Assembly (NCBI GenBank): GCA_937884635.1
Contig: CALGBW010000007.1
Coordinates: forward strand, 1-43,095
DNA: 43,095 bases
Reading direction: 5' to 3'
Source of the DNA: an uncultured Chlamydiaceae bacterium
GTDB lineage: Bacteria; Chlamydiota; Chlamydiia; Chlamydiales; Chlamydiaceae
The position numbers were made by a program, and so were the translations under genes. Below are positions 25,789-34,521 of this stretch, piece after piece. The notes below the pieces were generated by a model. That model had not been told where the DNA came from. It made no database searches and worked only from the letters and a program-made list of their open reading frames with translations. Each line of letters starts with the position of its first letter. The first letter of the stretch is position 1.

Positions 25789-25806
25789 AGGGGGAAGACT
25801 CCCCCT
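25789..25806 (-). terminator. GC hairpin between rplI and ispE
   Basis: AGGGGGA-GTCT-TCCCCCT (minus strand) is a perfect 7-bp stem with a tetraloop, 12 bp after the rplI stop. It is followed by TATCTTT rather than a clean T-run, so it may be a partial terminator or an mRNA-processing/stabilising element lowering ispE relative to the ribosomal genes. Confidence 0.55.
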
Positions 25807-25817
25807 AACTATATAAA

Positions 25818-26330
25818 CTAGTCTTGCTCATCCAGACTAGGAGCTGCTTCTACACTTTCTGCAGAACTAGCAACTTCACCGTCAGCTAAAACTTCTACTA
25901 TCAAGTTTGCCAAAACTTCTTCTTTAAGTTTCAACATCACTTGATGGCGACCCAGTTTCTTAATAGCATAATGGGCATGAGGGAAATTCTTACGAGTCAA
26001 ACTAATGCCTTTCTCAGCAGCACGAGCTATGAGATCGGAAACCGTCACAGAACCATACATGTTATGTTCTGGATCAACACGGACGGAAAATTCAAGCACG
26101 ATATCCTTAAGGACTTCTGCCAATTTTTCTGACTCTTTTCTGTCAGCAGCAGCTTGTAATAAACGCTGTTCTTTCAATTTTTCTTGCAGACGCAATGTTC
26201 CGGCCCCTGCAATAACAGCCTTTTTCCTAGGAATTAAGTAGTTACGGACATAACCGGGCTTTGCAACAACAATATCGCCACTGCGGCCCAAGCCATCAAC
26301 GTCCTCTAACAAAAGTAATTGTTGTTTCAT
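25818..26330 (-). CDS. rplI: 50S ribosomal protein L9
   Basis: A 170-residue L9. The N-terminal rRNA-binding domain begins MKQQLLLLEDVDGLGRSGDIV with the family GYVRNYLIPRKKA signature (26-38), followed by the long connecting helix and the C-terminal domain. A tail of about 20 acidic/Ser/Ala residues (SSAESVEAAPSLDEQD) is longer than the usual L9 of about 150 residues. It is the last gene of rpsF-rpsR-rplI, 17 bp after rpsR. Confidence 0.97.
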   Translation of the reverse strand: MKQQLLLLEDVDGLGRSGDIVVAKPGYVRNYLIPRKKAVIAGAGTLRLQEKLKEQRLLQAAADRKESEKLAEVLKDIVLEFSVRVDPEHNMYGSVTVSDLIARAAEKGISLTRKNFPHAHYAIKKLGRHQVMLKLKEEVLANLIVEVLADGEVASSAESVEAAPSLDEQD

Positions 26331-26347
26331 TGATGATGCTTCCTTTT

Positions 26348-26596
26348 TTAATCTTCTCCAACAAATGGTAACAATCCCACGTGACGAGCTCTTTTAATAG
26401 CTTGTGCGAGAATGCCTTGAAAACGGGAAGAAACACCTGTAATTCTTCTAGGTAAAATCTTACCTCTTTCCGTAACAAACTTTTTCAAAGTTTCGACATC
26501 TTTATAGTCGATTGTTTTCCAACCTGCGGAAACAAAAGGACATTTTTTATTAAAGCGTTTCCTTCTGTGTTCATTGTTATGAACAGGTCTGCTCAT
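26348..26596 (-). CDS. rpsR: 30S ribosomal protein S18
   Basis: An 82-residue S18 with the family core IDYKDVETLKKFVTERGKILPRRITG (cited here by its ends: residues about 29-54) and LAQAIKRARHVGLLPF at the C-terminus. It sits in the classical rpsF-rpsR-rplI order, but without ssb or priB, as expected for Chlamydia. The spacing is 15 bp from rpsF and 17 bp to rplI. Confidence 0.97.
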   Translation of the reverse strand: MSRPVHNNEHRRKRFNKKCPFVSAGWKTIDYKDVETLKKFVTERGKILPRRITGVSSRFQGILAQAIKRARHVGLLPFVGED

Positions 26597-26611
26597 ATTG
26601 TCTCCTCAATA

Positions 26612-26950
26612 TTATTCTGGTAATGCAGCAAACTCTAAAACTTCTTTTACAGAATCTGCTTTAAGTGTCATAAATCGAAGTAAATCTTCATTTAAATGGT
26701 ATTCCTTCCACAATTCAGCAACTGCTTCTGGAGCTACAGTGAAATAAATGAAGTAGTAATATCCTTCTCTGGCTCCACGAATTGTATAAGCCAATTTCTT
26801 ACGACCTTGATCGTGGATTTTTAACACTTCACCGCCGTAATTTGTAATACCAACAGTTACTTTCTCCAAAGCTCTGCGTCTTGCCTCTTCACTCAAAGTG
26901 ACGCTAAACACATAAGCTCCTTCATAAAGCTGAGTTGTTTTTTCTTTCAT
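26612..26950 (-). CDS. rpsF: 30S ribosomal protein S6
   Basis: A 112-residue S6, starting MKEKTTQLYEGAYVFSV and containing GGEVLKIHDQGRKKLAYTI and YYYFIYF, the beta-strand signatures of the family. The C-terminal DLLRFMTLKAD stretch is also typical. It heads the three-gene ribosomal operon. The ATG at 26950 has an AGGAG ribosome binding site about 7 bp upstream. The 151-bp gap to pth should hold the operon promoter, but only a weak match was seen. Confidence 0.97.
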   Translation of the reverse strand: MKEKTTQLYEGAYVFSVTLSEEARRRALEKVTVGITNYGGEVLKIHDQGRKKLAYTIRGAREGYYYFIYFTVAPEAVAELWKEYHLNEDLLRFMTLKADSVKEVLEFAALPE

Positions 26951-27101
26951 GAAAAACTCCTAACACACGAGACAGCATCGCCATGCCGCCTGCTTTAAAA
27001 TCGAAATATTAGCTTGTGACAGAGAAGATGATACAGAGAACAAGATATTTGGAATACAAAAACTCAACGAATACAAAATTAGCAAAAAGAGTAGAACCGT
27101 C

Positions 27102-27644
27102 TCAACACCGAGAGCACCATTGACTAAACAACCCCTCTGCGTCTAAAAAAATTTTTTTTATCTCTTCTTTTTCATCATCAGAAAATTCGCCGAGAACAAA
27201 ATCCGCCAATTTTCCTTTTTCTTCAGGAGGACGACCAACCCCTAAACGGAGCTGCCAATATCCATTATCACCTAAACACTCTGTGATGCTCTTAATCCCC
27301 TTATGGCCCCCGCTACCACCATTTTGTCGTAAGCGTAGAATCCCTAAAGAATGGTTTACATCATCAGCCAAAACTAAAATATTGTCTAAAGGCACATCGT
27401 AATAGCGACGCACAGCCAAAGCTGCACGCCCGCTAAGATTAGTAAACGTCTTGGGCTTAATAAAAATGATAGACTCGTCTTGCATGTCAACTTTAGACAA
27501 AGAAGAGAACAGTCTAGGAACTTCCTTAAAAGAACTTCCTCCTAACTGTTCAACCAACCTATCAGCTAAAAGAAAACCTATATTATGACGAGTCCAAGTA
27601 TATCGACGACCTGGATTTCCTACAGCGATAACAAGTCTAGTCAC
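27102..27644 (-). CDS. pth: Peptidyl-tRNA hydrolase
   Basis: Recycles peptidyl-tRNA released by ribosome drop-off. The 180-residue enzyme has IAVGNPGRRYTWTRHNIGF with catalytic H20 and N10, TNLSG (N69), VLADDVN (D94) and the GGSGGHKGIKSI motif (109-120). In most homologues the last motif reads GHNG; here Lys occupies the Asn position (residue 115), a substitution that could alter tRNA contacts. It lies 52 bp downstream of rplY, and the two are likely co-transcribed. Confidence 0.96.
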   Translation of the reverse strand: MTRLVIAVGNPGRRYTWTRHNIGFLLADRLVEQLGGSSFKEVPRLFSSLSKVDMQDESIIFIKPKTFTNLSGRAALAVRRYYDVPLDNILVLADDVNHSLGILRLRQNGGSGGHKGIKSITECLGDNGYWQLRLGVGRPPEEKGKLADFVLGEFSDDEKEEIKKIFLDAEGLFSQWCSRC

Positions 27645-27696
27645 TCAACACCGTCTTTATAAAAGATCAACCTTAGTTGTTTCTTCCTATTCTTGC

Positions 27697-28254
27697 CTAT
27701 CTTCTAGCTACTGTAACAGCAACTTCTTTGAGAGAAGTAACAGGTCTAATTCCCTCTGGAAGGGCAATATCAGACAATTTTAATGTTTGAGATAAGCCCA
27801 AAGATCGAACATCTAGTTCTAAGAAAGGAATAATATGTTTAGGCTTACAAACAACGCGCATAGAGCGGATCACCTGTCTTAAAGATCCTCCCAACTTTAC
27901 CCCGATACAGTCGACAGCGTTAATGCAGCGAATAGGAATATTCAGCTGTACATCTTTGTCTTCTATTAATTCCTCAAAATCGAGGTGGATAACATCATAT
28001 GAAGTGATTTGATACTGAATTTCCTTGACTAAAGCTCGGATCACACGGCCTTCATAAGACAAAGAAAAAATTGTGGAGGAAAGAGCCCCGCTTTCTAAAG
28101 TAGAAAGAAATTTATTGAATACGCTAGCGTCTACAACAATATTAGCTATACTCTTGCCTGCAGAGTAAATAACAGCTGGAATTCCACCGCACTGACGAAT
28201 TTTTTTTAGAAAAGATTTTTTACTAGTCTCTCGACTTCTAACTATGAGCTCCAT
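27697..28254 (-). CDS. rplY: 50S ribosomal protein L25/general stress protein Ctc
   Basis: A 185-residue member of the two-domain L25/Ctc family that binds 5S rRNA. The N-terminal domain (about 1-92) has the family SRETSKKSFLKKIRQCGGIPAV-type start (ends cited only), VIYSAGKS and HLDFEEL. The C-terminal TL5-type domain (about 93-185) has the IPIRCINAVDCIGVKLGG start. The C-terminus (SLKEVAVTVARR) is shorter than in Ctc proteins with acidic tails. It is the upstream gene of rplY-pth. The ribosome binding site GGAG lies about 11 bp upstream of the ATG. Confidence 0.93.
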   Translation of the reverse strand: MELIVRSRETSKKSFLKKIRQCGGIPAVIYSAGKSIANIVVDASVFNKFLSTLESGALSSTIFSLSYEGRVIRALVKEIQYQITSYDVIHLDFEELIEDKDVQLNIPIRCINAVDCIGVKLGGSLRQVIRSMRVVCKPKHIIPFLELDVRSLGLSQTLKLSDIALPEGIRPVTSLKEVAVTVARR

Positions 28255-28463
28255 AAAGTGTTTTCTCCATACTCTCGAGCTGTTCTTAAGAAACTTATCT
28301 AAACGTTAACCGAAAAAAATAGAAGCTAGCATACTTCTTCTTCCTCATTGAAAGAAGCCATTTAAACTATGCATACACCGGTTCAAAACTCCCATTTAAT
28401 GAGCTAACCCCGTGAGATCCACGGCGTACTAGGAAAAGCTGACCACAGTTCATTTGTTAAACA

Positions 28464-28482
28464 CTTCTACTACGAGTAGAAG
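28464..28482 (+). promoter_or_regulatory. Perfect hairpin occluding a ribosome binding site
   Basis: CTTCTACT-ACG-AGTAGAAG forms a perfect 8-bp stem with a 3-nt loop. Its right arm contains most of the AGAAGGA Shine-Dalgarno (28478-28484) of the ORF starting at 28492, so folding would block translation. A thermosensor or small-RNA-controlled switch is one reading. Confidence 0.45.
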
Positions 28483-28491
28483 GACCCGGTC

Positions 28492-28731
28492 ATGTTACAA
28501 CAGAACTGCCAAATCCACAGCTATAAAGAACAGACTCGCACACAAGATAGTCCGCAAGGTAGTTTCCTAGGGAACTCCCCGATCTGTCGTCAGCAAGAAT
28601 ACTATGAAAGGGGATTTTTATGGAATATGAAGACAACTTTTTCAAAGAATTTCGGCAATTATTTTAGTAACTCAAGCCAAGCACTTTTACAAAAGAACTC
28701 ACAAATAAATAGTCCTTTGAAAACAACTTAA
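28492..28731 (+). CDS. Possible small hypothetical protein
   Basis: A 79-residue ORF, polar and rich in Gln, Asn and Ser, with no membrane segment, signal peptide or known domain. The AGAAGGA ribosome binding site is well placed but lies in a hairpin. It is transcribed away from rplY and towards the oppositely oriented tRNA-Gln. Composition is compatible with coding but not decisive; a non-coding structured transcript is an alternative. Confidence 0.35.
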   Translation: MLQQNCQIHSYKEQTRTQDSPQGSFLGNSPICRQQEYYERGFLWNMKTTFSKNFGNYFSNSSQALLQKNSQINSPLKTT

Positions 28732-28834
28732 AAAATATTCTTTATAAATATAGATAATGAAAACTCCCAAGCGAAACGCCGAACACACGAAAGCATAAAG
28801 AAGGGAAATCAAAGAGATCTTACTGGAAAAGATA

Positions 28835-28906
28835 CTGGGGTGGAAGGATTCGAACCTCCGATGCGCGGTACCAAAAACCGCTGCCTTACCGCTTGGCCAC
28901 ACCCCA
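28835..28906 (-). tRNA. tRNA-Gln (UUG)
   Basis: A 72-nt cloverleaf on the minus strand. The acceptor stem TGGGGTG pairs with CACCCCA and the discriminator base is G. The D arm contains CCAAGCGGTAAGG, the anticodon stem GCGGT/ACCGC encloses the loop TTTTGGT (anticodon TTG), and the T arm is GGAGGTTCGAATCC. The CCA end is not encoded. A TAGAAT -10-like box lies about 20 bp upstream of the 5' end. The U1-A72 pair and G73 are normal glutamine identity features. In Chlamydia this tRNA is expected to be charged with Glu and amidated by GatCAB. Confidence 0.97.
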
Positions 28907-29079
28907 ACGAATGCAGAGCCAGATTCTACCTTATCTATGTGATTTAGAAACAGGAAAAAATGAACTCTAGATGATTTTCCTCAAATCATACAAAGATCTT
29001 TCATAAACACAAATGATCCAACCAAATAGCTTGTTGTATCCACGATCAATCAATGGATAACTAGAAAAAGAAAATTGTC

Positions 29080-29108
29080 TTGCAACAGATCTTTTCTACA
29101 CGTATGAG
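29080..29108 (+). promoter_or_regulatory. Possible promoter of glgA
   Basis: TTGCAA (29080-29085), 17-bp spacer, TATGAG (29103-29108), about 57 bp before the glgA ATG. Each hexamer matches 4 of 6 consensus positions, so it is tentative. Confidence 0.35.
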
Positions 29109-29164
29109 AAACACAAAAAACCCCAACCTAAAATGGCTGCATTTTCTAGCCTGGAAAGACACAT

Positions 29165-30577
29165 ATGAAAGTTATACATGTTGCCGCAGAATGCACTCCT
29201 ATTATTAAAGTTGGAGGATTAGGAGATGTTGTTCATAGTCTTTCTGAGGAGCTATCACATCGACATGAAGTAGAAATCCTTTTACCCCTATACACAGAAA
29301 TCTTTTCTTACGACGAAAATCATATTCTTCTCACTCGTTCGTTATCTTATGAGTTTTTAGGGCAACAAACAGCCACAGCTATCTCCTATTCTTTTAACCA
29401 ACAAATCCTAACAGTCATTCGCTTAGACACTTTTCCCGATCTCTTCGCCTCTCCTATCGTCTATTCGGATAACGATATCATGAAATTCTGTGCTTTTTCA
29501 GCAGCCGCATGTGCCTATATTCAAGAAGTACAACCCAATATTGTACATATGCACGACTGGCACGTTGGCTTACTTGCTGGGCTGCTGAAATATACCTGTC
29601 CTCAGATCAGACTGATTTTTACTATTCATAACTTTAGTTACAGAGGATATGCCCCTACCCAGTTACTGGGTGCTTCTACCATAGATCCTTTCTGGTTAAG
29701 TCATTATCAATTATTCCGTGACGACCAAACATCTGTTCTTTTAAAAGGTGCTTTGTATTGTTCAGACTATATCACCACCGTTTCCCCCTCTTACGCCAAA
29801 GAGATTACACAGGACTACTCTGACTACGAAATGCATGATGCTATCATGGCCAAACACCATGTATTTTCTGGAATTCTCAATGGATTAAATTCCACGTTAT
29901 GGGACCCAGAAACAGATCCAAACTTAGTTGCTAACTATGGAAAAGAGTTACTACAAGAACCAGACCAGCTCTTTATACAAAAATCTTCTAATAAAACTCA
30001 TTTATATAAAAAACTAGGATTGTCCAAAGAGTATGAGCCCCTACTTTGTATTATTTCACGCATCGTAGAACAAAAAGGCATCGATTTTATGAAGGAAGCT
30101 ATTCTTCACGCCATGGAAAATAGCTATACCCTAGTTCTAATTGGGACTTGTTTTAATGCACAGATACAAGAACAATTTGTGAACTTACGTGACTCTTTAG
30201 CAGGGACACCGAATGTACGCATCATCTTGGAATACAATGATTCTTTGAGCCGATTGCTGTATGCTGCAGCTGACATGATTTGTATTCCCTCTCTTTTCGA
30301 ACCTTGTGGGCTAACCCAACTCATTGCTATGCGTTACGGAACAGTCCCACTGGTAAGAGCAACGGGAGGATTAGCAGATACCGTATTTCAAGGAGTTAAC
30401 GGATTCACGTTCTACCAGACAGAAAACTTTTCTGAATTCCGTCATATGCTATCCTCTGCTATTCATACCTACCGTTTTGAACCAGAGCAATGGTTTAACC
30501 TTGTCGAACAAGGTATGAACTACCAAAGTGATATTTCCTTATCTGCGCAATTGTACGAAAATATCTATCAGATGTAA
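29165..30577 (+). CDS. glgA: Glycogen synthase (ADP-glucose)
   Basis: Transfers glucose from ADP-glucose to the growing alpha-1,4 glucan. The 470-residue GT5 enzyme has the N-terminal substrate motif KVGGLGDVVHSL (K15 at the start of the family KxGGL), HDWHVGLLAGLL (about 131-142), TIHNFSYRGYAP and the C-terminal FEPCGLTQLIAMRYG (about 378-392) and RATGGLADTV signatures. It is complete and of family length. It is preceded by a GGAAAG ribosome binding site and followed by an imperfect hairpin. With glgB (6.8-9.0 kb) it supplies two of the glycogen enzymes; no glgC, glgP or glgX is in the window. Confidence 0.97.
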   Translation: MKVIHVAAECTPIIKVGGLGDVVHSLSEELSHRHEVEILLPLYTEIFSYDENHILLTRSLSYEFLGQQTATAISYSFNQQILTVIRLDTFPDLFASPIVYSDNDIMKFCAFSAAACAYIQEVQPNIVHMHDWHVGLLAGLLKYTCPQIRLIFTIHNFSYRGYAPTQLLGASTIDPFWLSHYQLFRDDQTSVLLKGALYCSDYITTVSPSYAKEITQDYSDYEMHDAIMAKHHVFSGILNGLNSTLWDPETDPNLVANYGKELLQEPDQLFIQKSSNKTHLYKKLGLSKEYEPLLCIISRIVEQKGIDFMKEAILHAMENSYTLVLIGTCFNAQIQEQFVNLRDSLAGTPNVRIILEYNDSLSRLLYAAADMICIPSLFEPCGLTQLIAMRYGTVPLVRATGGLADTVFQGVNGFTFYQTENFSEFRHMLSSAIHTYRFEPEQWFNLVEQGMNYQSDISLSAQLYENIYQM

Positions 30578-30629
30578 AATCTGTATAATTTATCCAAATT
30601 GGTTAATTTATCTGTAGTTCAGAAACAAT

Positions 30630-30655
30630 CTGGTTTTATTTCTGAATAAATCCAG
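30630..30655 (+). terminator. Hairpin after glgA
   Basis: CTGGTTTTATT-TCTG-AATAAATCCAG pairs over 11 positions with a single T-T mismatch, 53 bp after the glgA stop. It is followed by TTATCCTTTC, so termination is possible but not certain. Confidence 0.4.
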
Positions 30656-30697
30656 TTATCCTTTCATTAAACAGGCCTATATTAGGAGAAAAAAATA

Positions 30698-31276
30698 ATG
30701 AAAATAGGGCTTCCTAACTACATTACCTTTTCTCGGCTCTTTATCACTCCTCTTTTTATGGTTCTTTACCTGAAAGGAAAATGGCTTGGGATTTCTCCAA
30801 TTGTCCTTCCTTATGTCCTTCTAACCGTACTCATTATCTCAGAATTAACAGACGCCATAGACGGATACATAGCAAGAAAATTTTCTCTAGTCACAGAACT
30901 AGGTAAATTACTTGACCCTATGGCTGACAGTATTTACCGCATTTCTCTCTACCTAACCTTTACGCAACCACCAGTTAATCTTCCTTTGTTTCTAGTATTT
31001 ATTTTTCTCGCTAGAGACTCTGTGATTACGACACTGCGTAGTGCTTGTGCGACAAGAGGTTATACTCTGGCCGCAAGAACAAGTGGTAAACTTAAAGCGA
31101 TCTTCCAAGCTGTTAGCTTTGCTTTGATCCTACTTGCTATGATCCCATACTCTCTCAATCAAATTTCCGGTAGAAGTCTAGAGCTCTTCTCAACTTTTAT
31201 AGGAACGATTGTGGCTATCTATTCTGTCTGTTCCGGAGTTGAGTACCTCTGGGCAAATAGAAAATACCTGAAATAA
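30698..31276 (+). CDS. pgsA: CDP-diacylglycerol-glycerol-3-phosphate 3-phosphatidyltransferase
   Basis: Makes phosphatidylglycerol phosphate at the inner membrane. The 192-residue protein has the full CDP-alcohol phosphotransferase signature DG(x)2AR(x)8G(x)3D(x)3D at residues 55-77 (D52, D55, G56, A59, R60, G69, D73, D77). About five hydrophobic segments are visible and the length is typical. A strong AGGAGA ribosome binding site precedes the ATG. Chlamydia encodes more than one CDP-alcohol transferase, so the precise alcohol acceptor is inferred from the overall resemblance to PgsA. Confidence 0.92.
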   Translation: MKIGLPNYITFSRLFITPLFMVLYLKGKWLGISPIVLPYVLLTVLIISELTDAIDGYIARKFSLVTELGKLLDPMADSIYRISLYLTFTQPPVNLPLFLVFIFLARDSVITTLRSACATRGYTLAARTSGKLKAIFQAVSFALILLAMIPYSLNQISGRSLELFSTFIGTIVAIYSVCSGVEYLWANRKYLK

Positions 31277-31403
31277 TTCATACACAACTATATTCTTTTT
31301 AACCCCCCTTGGATTTTAACACCCTCTCTCCTATAGTATCCCCAATATGGGAGTTACTCCCTTCTCGGATAAACCAATAAATAACCATAGAGACCTCCTA
31401 GTT

Positions 31404-34400
31404 ATGTCAACTACCTTTCTTTCTCTTCAATCCATGATGGCTGCCATTTTACAGTATTGGAACAATCAGGGATGTGTTGTTCATCAAGGGTATGACTTAG
31501 AGGTCGGAGCAGGTACATTTAACCCTGCTACATTTCTGAACGCCCTTGGCCCAGAGCCATATAAAGTTGCATACGTTGAACCCTCAAGAAGACCTCAAGA
31601 TGGTCGTTATGGTATGCATCCAAACAGACTGCAAAAATACCATCAACTACAAGTCCTTCTTAAACCGGTTCCAAAAAACTTTTTACAACTATACCTAGAA
31701 TCACTAAAGGTCATTGGATTGAATTTACAGGATCATGATATCCGCTTTGTCCACGATGATTGGGAAAATCCTACAATTGGAGCCTGGGGCTTAGGTTGGG
31801 AAGTATGGCTTAATGGAATGGAAATCACGCAGCTGACCTATTTCCAAGCTGTAGGGAGTAAACCATTAGACGCAATCAGTGGAGAGATCACATACGGTAT
31901 TGAACGTATTGCTATGTACCTACAGAAAAAAAATTCTGTGTACGACATCATGTGGAATGATACGCTCACCTATGGAGAGATCATCCAGGCCTCAGAACAG
32001 GCATGGAGTCGGTATAACTTTGAGGCTGCCAATACACAAATGTGGTTGAAACACTTTGAGGATTTTGCAGAAGAAGTTTCCGCGACTTTAGAACAAGGGT
32101 TACCCCTTCCAGCTTATGACTTTGTTATTAAAGCTTCCCATGCGTTCAATATCCTAGATTCTAGGGGGGTGATCTCTGTAACAGAAAGAACCCGCTATAT
32201 TGCCCGGATTCGTCAACTAGCACGAGCTGTCGCCGATGCATATGTACAATGGCGGCATACGTTAAACTACCCTCTTTTGCAGAAGCAACAAGTAGAAACT
32301 GTAGATCCCGTCTCTCCTGAGACTCCAGTCATTACTCAACCAGCAACATATTTATTAGAGATCGGTAGTGAAGAGCTTCCAGCTTCTTTCGTGCCTATCG
32401 GCCTGCAACAATTAGAAACATTAACCAAGAAACTGTTAGCAGAACAAGGAATTAGCTACAGCAAGATTGAGGTTTTAGGATCTCCAAGAAGATTAGCGTT
32501 ATTGATCGATGATTTAGAACCTGAAGTCATACAAAAAGCCTTCGAGAAAAAAGGTCCTGCCGTTTCCTCGCTATTCACAGAATCCGGCGAAGTCTCCCCT
32601 CAAGGGAAACAGTTTTTTGCTACACAAAACGTGATGATTTCCTGCCAAGGAGATCTACAAAAATATACGCAGTACGACATCCGTTCTATCAATGGCAACG
32701 ACTACCTCTTCCTTATACATCCTGAAGTAAGGAAAGAAACCGCAAGTATTTTACAAGAAGAGCTTCCTAAACTGATTCTCTCCATGAAATTCCCTAAAAA
32801 AATGACGTGGGATTCCAGTAAGGTGGAGTACGCCCGTCCTATTCGTTGGTTAGTTTCTCTTTACGGAACCGACATCGTTCCTTTCTCCTTTGGAACTGTG
32901 CAAGCAGGAAATGTGTCCTGGGGTCATAGACAACTAGATCCTAGATCGATTGTGCTTTCCTCTAGCACGAATTACGTAGAAGCTTTAAGGGAAGCTTGCG
33001 TCATTGTTTCACAGAAAGAGAGAAGAGAGATCATTGAACACGGCTTACAAGCTCATAGTTCAGAGTCTATCTTCCCTATCCCTCATTCTCGATTGTTGGA
33101 AGAAACCACTTACTTAACAGAGCATCCTTTTGTTTCTAGCGCACACTTTGATGAAAAGTTCTGCGATTTGCCTAAAGAACTCTTAATCGCAGAAATGATC
33201 AATCATCAAAAATATTTCCCCACCCAGCAATCTTCTGGGAAATTACATAATGCCTTTATTGTTGTTTGTGATAATTCCCCTAATGATGTGATTGTTGAGG
33301 GAAATGAAAAAGCATTGACCCCACGATTAACTGATGGGCACTTCCTATTCCACCAAGACCTAAACACTCCTTTATCCGTTTTTGTAGAAAAACTCCGCTC
33401 TGTCACGTACATAGAACCCCTGGGATCTTTGTATGATAAAGTAGAAAGATTAAAACAACATGTGGTGATGCTATACCCTCTTCTTCCCTTATGTGCTAAA
33501 GAAGATATCCTCGCCGCAGTAGAATATTGTAAAGCTGACCTTGTCTCTGCTGTTGTAAATGAATTCCCTGAACTTCAAGGTATTATGGGTTCCTATTATT
33601 TAAAACATGCAGGGTTTTCCTCTGCTGCAGCTACCGCTGTTGGGGAGCATCTACAACACATCACAGATGGGAAAATGATCTCCACAACAGGAGTCTTGCT
33701 CAGTTTAGTTGATCGCTTAGATAACCTACTCGCTTGTTTCATATTAGGACTTTCCCCCACATCTTCCCATGACCCCTATGCCCTGAGAAGACAATCCTTA
33801 GAAATTCTCACTCTTTTACACGCATCAGAAGCATCCTTAGACCTAGCTGATCTACTCCGTTCTTTAGCTAAACACTTCCCTAATGTGATTTCTGATGAGC
33901 CTGTAAACAAAGAAAACGTAGTGGAAGAGATCCTATCTTTCATATGGGGAAGGTTAAAAACATTCCTAAGTTCTCTTGCCATTGATAAAGATGTGATTGC
34001 CTCAGTCTTGCCTACCTTCCCAGGGAGAAATCCTATTGCTATCATCAATGCATGCCAAGCTATGCAGACAATGAAAAAACAACACCAAGATCAGCTGACT
34101 CGCATTACAGCTACACACAACCGATTAAAGAAAATTTTAGCTTCTCTCACCTTCTCTATTACGGAAGAAAAAATAGAAGAATTGGGAGAGGAAGAGCAGA
34201 AACTAAAATTCGTTTTGGAGACATTCGAACAAGCGAATAAAGTAACAGATTTAGACTATTTCCTAGCTCTTAGCGTATTAGCAGAACAGACTAATCACTT
34301 TCTTGATTCTGTGCGTATAGCAGATAGCAACGACCAAGTGAAAAATCTACGTATTGCTTTACTCATGTCTGTCATGAAAGCATTTTCTTACTACTCCTGG

Positions 34401-34424
34401 GAAGCCCTGCGACTATTCCCATAA
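31404..34424 (+). CDS. glyQS: Glycyl-tRNA synthetase, fused alpha and beta subunits
   Basis: A single 1006-residue chain carrying both halves of the bacterial alpha2beta2 glycyl-tRNA synthetase. The alpha part (about 1-290) has TMMAAILQYW-like MMAAILQYWNNQGC, GAGTFNPATFL, EPSRRPQDGRYG and NRLQKYHQ. After a linker (about 295-318), the beta part starts ATYLLEIGSEELPASF and contains the HD-like region (ISTTGVLLSLVDRLDNL) and a C-terminal anticodon-binding DALR-like region. I choose the ATG at 31404 (MSTTFLSLQS) because homology starts there; an upstream in-frame ATG at 31347 would add 19 residues. This fusion is characteristic of Chlamydiae. It ends at a strong bidirectional terminator. Confidence 0.96.
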   Translation: MSTTFLSLQSMMAAILQYWNNQGCVVHQGYDLEVGAGTFNPATFLNALGPEPYKVAYVEPSRRPQDGRYGMHPNRLQKYHQLQVLLKPVPKNFLQLYLESLKVIGLNLQDHDIRFVHDDWENPTIGAWGLGWEVWLNGMEITQLTYFQAVGSKPLDAISGEITYGIERIAMYLQKKNSVYDIMWNDTLTYGEIIQASEQAWSRYNFEAANTQMWLKHFEDFAEEVSATLEQGLPLPAYDFVIKASHAFNILDSRGVISVTERTRYIARIRQLARAVADAYVQWRHTLNYPLLQKQQVETVDPVSPETPVITQPATYLLEIGSEELPASFVPIGLQQLETLTKKLLAEQGISYSKIEVLGSPRRLALLIDDLEPEVIQKAFEKKGPAVSSLFTESGEVSPQGKQFFATQNVMISCQGDLQKYTQYDIRSINGNDYLFLIHPEVRKETASILQEELPKLILSMKFPKKMTWDSSKVEYARPIRWLVSLYGTDIVPFSFGTVQAGNVSWGHRQLDPRSIVLSSSTNYVEALREACVIVSQKERREIIEHGLQAHSSESIFPIPHSRLLEETTYLTEHPFVSSAHFDEKFCDLPKELLIAEMINHQKYFPTQQSSGKLHNAFIVVCDNSPNDVIVEGNEKALTPRLTDGHFLFHQDLNTPLSVFVEKLRSVTYIEPLGSLYDKVERLKQHVVMLYPLLPLCAKEDILAAVEYCKADLVSAVVNEFPELQGIMGSYYLKHAGFSSAAATAVGEHLQHITDGKMISTTGVLLSLVDRLDNLLACFILGLSPTSSHDPYALRRQSLEILTLLHASEASLDLADLLRSLAKHFPNVISDEPVNKENVVEEILSFIWGRLKTFLSSLAIDKDVIASVLPTFPGRNPIAIINACQAMQTMKKQHQDQLTRITATHNRLKKILASLTFSITEEKIEELGEEEQKLKFVLETFEQANKVTDLDYFLALSVLAEQTNHFLDSVRIADSNDQVKNLRIALLMSVMKAFSYYSWEALRLFP

Positions 34425-34450
34425 CGAAATAGCTCGCACCACCCTAATAA

Positions 34451-34485
34451 AAAAAGAGTCTAGAGAATTTCTCTAGACTCTTTTT
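34451..34485. terminator. Bidirectional rho-independent terminator
   Basis: AAAAAGAGTCTAGAGA (34451-34466) and its exact reverse complement (34470-34485) around a 3-nt loop: a 16-bp perfect stem flanked by A-run and T-run. It serves glyQS on the plus strand and the secreted-protein gene on the minus strand. Confidence 0.93.
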
Positions 34486-34521
34486 CTTTCAATCATGAAA
34501 TGATCACAACCATAGCTTCAG

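Larger units (their letters stand above)
28255..28834. other. Spacer between rplY and tRNA-Gln with structured elements
   Basis: A 580-bp region that must contain the rplY promoter on the minus strand. On the plus strand it holds two clear stem-loops (28410-28424 CCGTG/CACGG and 28464-28482) and one possible 79-codon ORF (28492-28731). The remaining part after 28731 is AT-rich and shows nothing recognisable before the tRNA. Confidence 0.5.
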
